Shown here one piece after another: positions 4,885-6,789 of a stretch of DNA of 6,789 nt. Position 1 is the stretch's first letter. Every line of letters starts with the position of its first letter. This stretch comes from Candidatus Shapirobacteria bacterium (GTDB lineage: Bacteria > Patescibacteriota > Microgenomatia > UBA12405 > JAUWLS01): the NCBI GenBank assembly GCA_030667285.1, contig DAOUWE010000026.1, positions 1 to 6,789 on the forward strand. The letters are read 5' to 3'. The position numbers and the translations under genes were made by a program. Below the pieces are notes generated by a model. It was not told the DNA's origin, did not search any database, and saw only the letters and a program-made list of their open reading frames with translations.

Positions 4885-6789
4885 TGTCCTCTCCTCCTAA
4901 AAATTTTTGGCTGATAATTATTCAAGAAAAAGAATTAACTGTTAGTTTAATTTCTTATCTTGATAACAAAATTCAAATTCAAGGAACAGGAGAAAAACAA
5001 ACCTGGTCGGGAAGTGATGAAAAAGAACTGATTTCTGCTGTTGACATCTCTCTCACTACTTGCTCAGAATCTTGCCATTTAGCAGAAGATCAAGAGCCGG
5101 ACAACGTTGCCCTTATCATTTCTCCTTTCTGGATAGATGAAAGCGGAGAAATCATTAAAACAAAAGCCTCCCTTTTAGAAAAGTTGTGCACCCAGCTTGA
5201 ATTAAAACCCCTGGGTTTCATGGTCGACGACGAAGCTATTGCCGACGCCAGAGATCAAAAAGGCAGTCTTTCCAATAGCTTTATTCTCGTTCAGCTTTCT
5301 GGTTCTGAATACAGACTATCTTTAGTCCATTTGGGAAAAATAAAAGCCAGAGCCAAATACTCCTACGACCAAACCCTGTCGCCAAAAGAACTTGAAACTG
5401 CTATTCAAAGTCTGAAAACAAATACCACCCTCCCTCCCCAAATTATTTTTTGGGGAAACATCGATCCGGCCTTAGAGGAGCAAATGCTAAATTATCCCTG
5501 GACAGGAAGACAAAAAGGTCTTGGTTTTCTGCACTTCCCTGAGTTTAAAATTCTTGATGATCAGGAGCTACTTTCTATTTTTTCTCAGATCATTACTCAA
5601 GAAATGATCCAAGCCTTACCAGCATCGGAAAAAACAAAAAAAACAAAAACCTCTTCTAACTCCGAACCCGACCCCGACCCCGAGCCTAAGCCCGACCCCG
5701 AACTGCCACCCCCCTCTGAGAAACAAAATTTTGGTTTTGTTCCCGCCGACATTGCCAAAGAAGTTCAAACCGATCTTCAGTCTTCTTTGCCCACCATGGC
5801 CTCTCCGTCTGAAGAAAGCGTCGATCCCCAATCTCAACTTGAATTCTCGGAACCCTCTCTGGAACCCACCGCTCCTAAAACAAGAAAACTCTCCTTTCCG
5901 ACCTTTCCCAGACTAAAATTCCCCTCGCTTCCTTTCCCCTCCCTGTTTAAGAAAAAACCCACTGTTTTACTTCCTCTCATTCTCTTTATCCTTCTTTCCG
6001 CCTCTGTTTTCTCTTGGTACTACTTTCCCAAAGTCGACGTGGCCTTGTACGTAAAGCCCGAGCCCGTAGAGTTTACCGCTCCGGCTACTTTTGATTCCAC
6101 TATCAGCCAGCTTGATTCCGATCAAGTAATAATTCCGGTCAAAGAACATAGTTTTTCCATTACCAGAAGCAAAGAAGAGGGCACTACCGGCCAAAGAACT
6201 ATTGGTGAAAAATCCAAAGGTGAAATAAAAATCCAGAACCGCGCTGACGAAAGATTCAATCTTCCAAAGGGAACAGTCGTCATCTCTGATGCCGGACTTT
6301 CTTTTTATCTTACTTCCGAAATTTCAATTGCCAGTAAAACTCCGGATTTTGAATCAGGCCTTGATCATTGGGGAGAAACCAAAGCGATGGTGGAAGCCGC
6401 CCAAATCGGACCGGAATACAATCTAGGCGAGTCAACCCGCTTTACTGTAAAAGACTACGCCGAATCTGTCTTTGTCGTCACTAGTACAGAATCTTTTACC
6501 GGAGGATACAGCGAAACCGTTCAAGCCGTCAGTCAAGAAGACTTCCAAAACCTCGAAGACTCTCTGCTTTCAGAAATAAAAGCAGAACTTCCCGAAACCG
6601 TCCTCCAAGAAACTTCTTCCGAAGATCTACTTTTAGAAAACTCCACTCAAACCGAAACTGAAAACATAGAATACTCCAGAGAAGTAGGGGAAAAGGCAGA
6701 ATCTCTGTCTGCCACTGCAAAAGTTACCATTACTGTTCAGCTTTTAGAAGAGTCCACCCAAGATCAAATCGTAGAAGCTTTTCTGGCCC
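4884..6789 (+). CDS. Membrane protein: putative actin-like N-domain, TM helix, baseplate-J-like outer domain; 3'-partial
   Basis: The frame runs open from ATG 4884 to the window end, giving 635 visible residues with the C-terminus missing. Residues 1-245 look like a degenerate actin/PilM/FtsA-type fold: an opening beta hairpin (FWLIIIQEKELTVSLISY), VALIISPFWID (75-85), KPLGFMVDDEAIADA (108-122), a phosphate-2-like strand pair SFILVQLSGSEYRLSLVHLG (132-151), and QIIFWGNIDPALEEQML (186-202). The usual acidic loop residues are not evident. Residues 248-335 form an acidic, Pro-rich linker. A basic Phe-Pro-rich segment (about 332-358) leads to one membrane helix (about 360-380), then YYFPKVDVALYV. 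The outer part has TGQRTIGEKSKGEIKIQNR (435-453), LPKGTVV, AAQIGPEYNL (505-514) and ESFTGGYSETVQAVSQEDF (536-554). This pattern matches, from memory, the baseplate-J/gp47-like proteins of Microgenomates genomes. A structural or surface role is inferred. The actin-like call is tentative; the TM and outer-domain calls are firmer. No Shine-Dalgarno sequence is present. Confidence 0.8.
   Translation, partial: MSSPPKNFWLIIIQEKELTVSLISYLDNKIQIQGTGEKQTWSGSDEKELISAVDISLTTCSESCHLAEDQEPDNVALIISPFWIDESGEIIKTKASLLEKLCTQLELKPLGFMVDDEAIADARDQKGSLSNSFILVQLSGSEYRLSLVHLGKIKARAKYSYDQTLSPKELETAIQSLKTNTTLPPQIIFWGNIDPALEEQMLNYPWTGRQKGLGFLHFPEFKILDDQELLSIFSQIITQEMIQALPASEKTKKTKTSSNSEPDPDPEPKPDPELPPPSEKQNFGFVPADIAKEVQTDLQSSLPTMASPSEESVDPQSQLEFSEPSLEPTAPKTRKLSFPTFPRLKFPSLPFPSLFKKKPTVLLPLILFILLSASVFSWYYFPKVDVALYVKPEPVEFTAPATFDSTISQLDSDQVIIPVKEHSFSITRSKEEGTTGQRTIGEKSKGEIKIQNRADERFNLPKGTVVISDAGLSFYLTSEISIASKTPDFESGLDHWGETKAMVEAAQIGPEYNLGESTRFTVKDYAESVFVVTSTESFTGGYSETVQAVSQEDFQNLEDSLLSEIKAELPETVLQETSSEDLLLENSTQTETENIEYSREVGEKAESLSATAKVTITVQLLEESTQDQIVEAFLA
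5664..5702 (+). repeat. Imperfect hexanucleotide repeat encoding Pro-Asp/Glu dipeptides
   Basis: Units of the form CCCGAC/CCCGAG/CCCGAA, with one CCTAAG variant, encode EPDPDPEPKPDPE (residues 261-273 of the membrane protein). It lies in the cytoplasmic linker between the putative actin-like domain and the membrane helix. Such repeats can change length by slippage; each unit is six bases, so changes would keep the frame. Confidence 0.7.

Noticed and set aside
4887..4898. CCTCTCCTCC just after the last gene's start, resembling an anti-Shine-Dalgarno sequence
   Set aside because: It is simply Ser-Ser-Pro-Pro coding sequence; its orientation is that of the 16S tail, not of a ribosome binding site.
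4884..6789. Prophage or contractile phage-tail remnant, given the baseplate-J-like domain
   Set aside because: There are no other phage genes, the neighbours are core genes, and the chain carries its own membrane helix and cytoplasmic domain.

Overview
The window reads as a compact bacterial chromosome segment, most likely from a Patescibacteria/CPR genome and probably the Microgenomates branch. This placement is an inference from architecture, not from a marker search. The clues are a very short alanyl-tRNA synthetase, a short SpoIIIE-like FtsK, a RodZ-like protein with an Ig-like tail, a membrane protein with a baseplate-J-like outer domain of a kind I associate with Microgenomates, tight same-strand packing, and no Shine-Dalgarno sequences. 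TGG encodes Trp and no gene contains an in-frame TGA, so the ordinary bacterial code fits.

Five genes all lie on the + strand. (1) Positions 1-2079 hold ftsK, cut by the left edge; its frame is open from base 1. (2) Positions 2089-2709 hold a RodZ-like protein: HTH, one membrane helix, and an Ig-like tail. (3) Positions 2739-3044 hold a 101-residue single-pass membrane protein. (4) Positions 3069-4847 hold alaS, a minimal AlaRS with aminoacylation and editing cores but no C-terminal domain. (5) Positions 4884-6789 hold a large membrane protein cut by the right edge. It has a putative degenerate actin-like (PilM/FtsA-type) cytoplasmic domain, a low-complexity linker, one membrane helix, and an outer baseplate-J-like region. 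The gaps are only 9, 29, 24 and 36 bases. There is no RNA gene, mobile element or CRISPR, and no stretch over 300 bases without a gene.

Four of the five genes encode envelope proteins: the DNA translocase of the divisome, a RodZ-type cytoskeleton or shape adaptor, a small membrane protein, and a putative envelope-spanning protein. The exception is the housekeeping gene alaS. ftsK and the RodZ-like gene are probably co-transcribed.

The last three genes share a striking arrangement. A -10-like hexamer ends 5-6 bases before the ATG, which would put the transcription start on or next to the A of the start codon. That predicts leaderless mRNAs and also fixes the start choices: 2739 rather than the TTG at 2706, and 3069 rather than the TTG at 3051. 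The most novel element is the fifth gene, which appears to join an actin-like cytoplasmic module to a phage-baseplate-like outer module.
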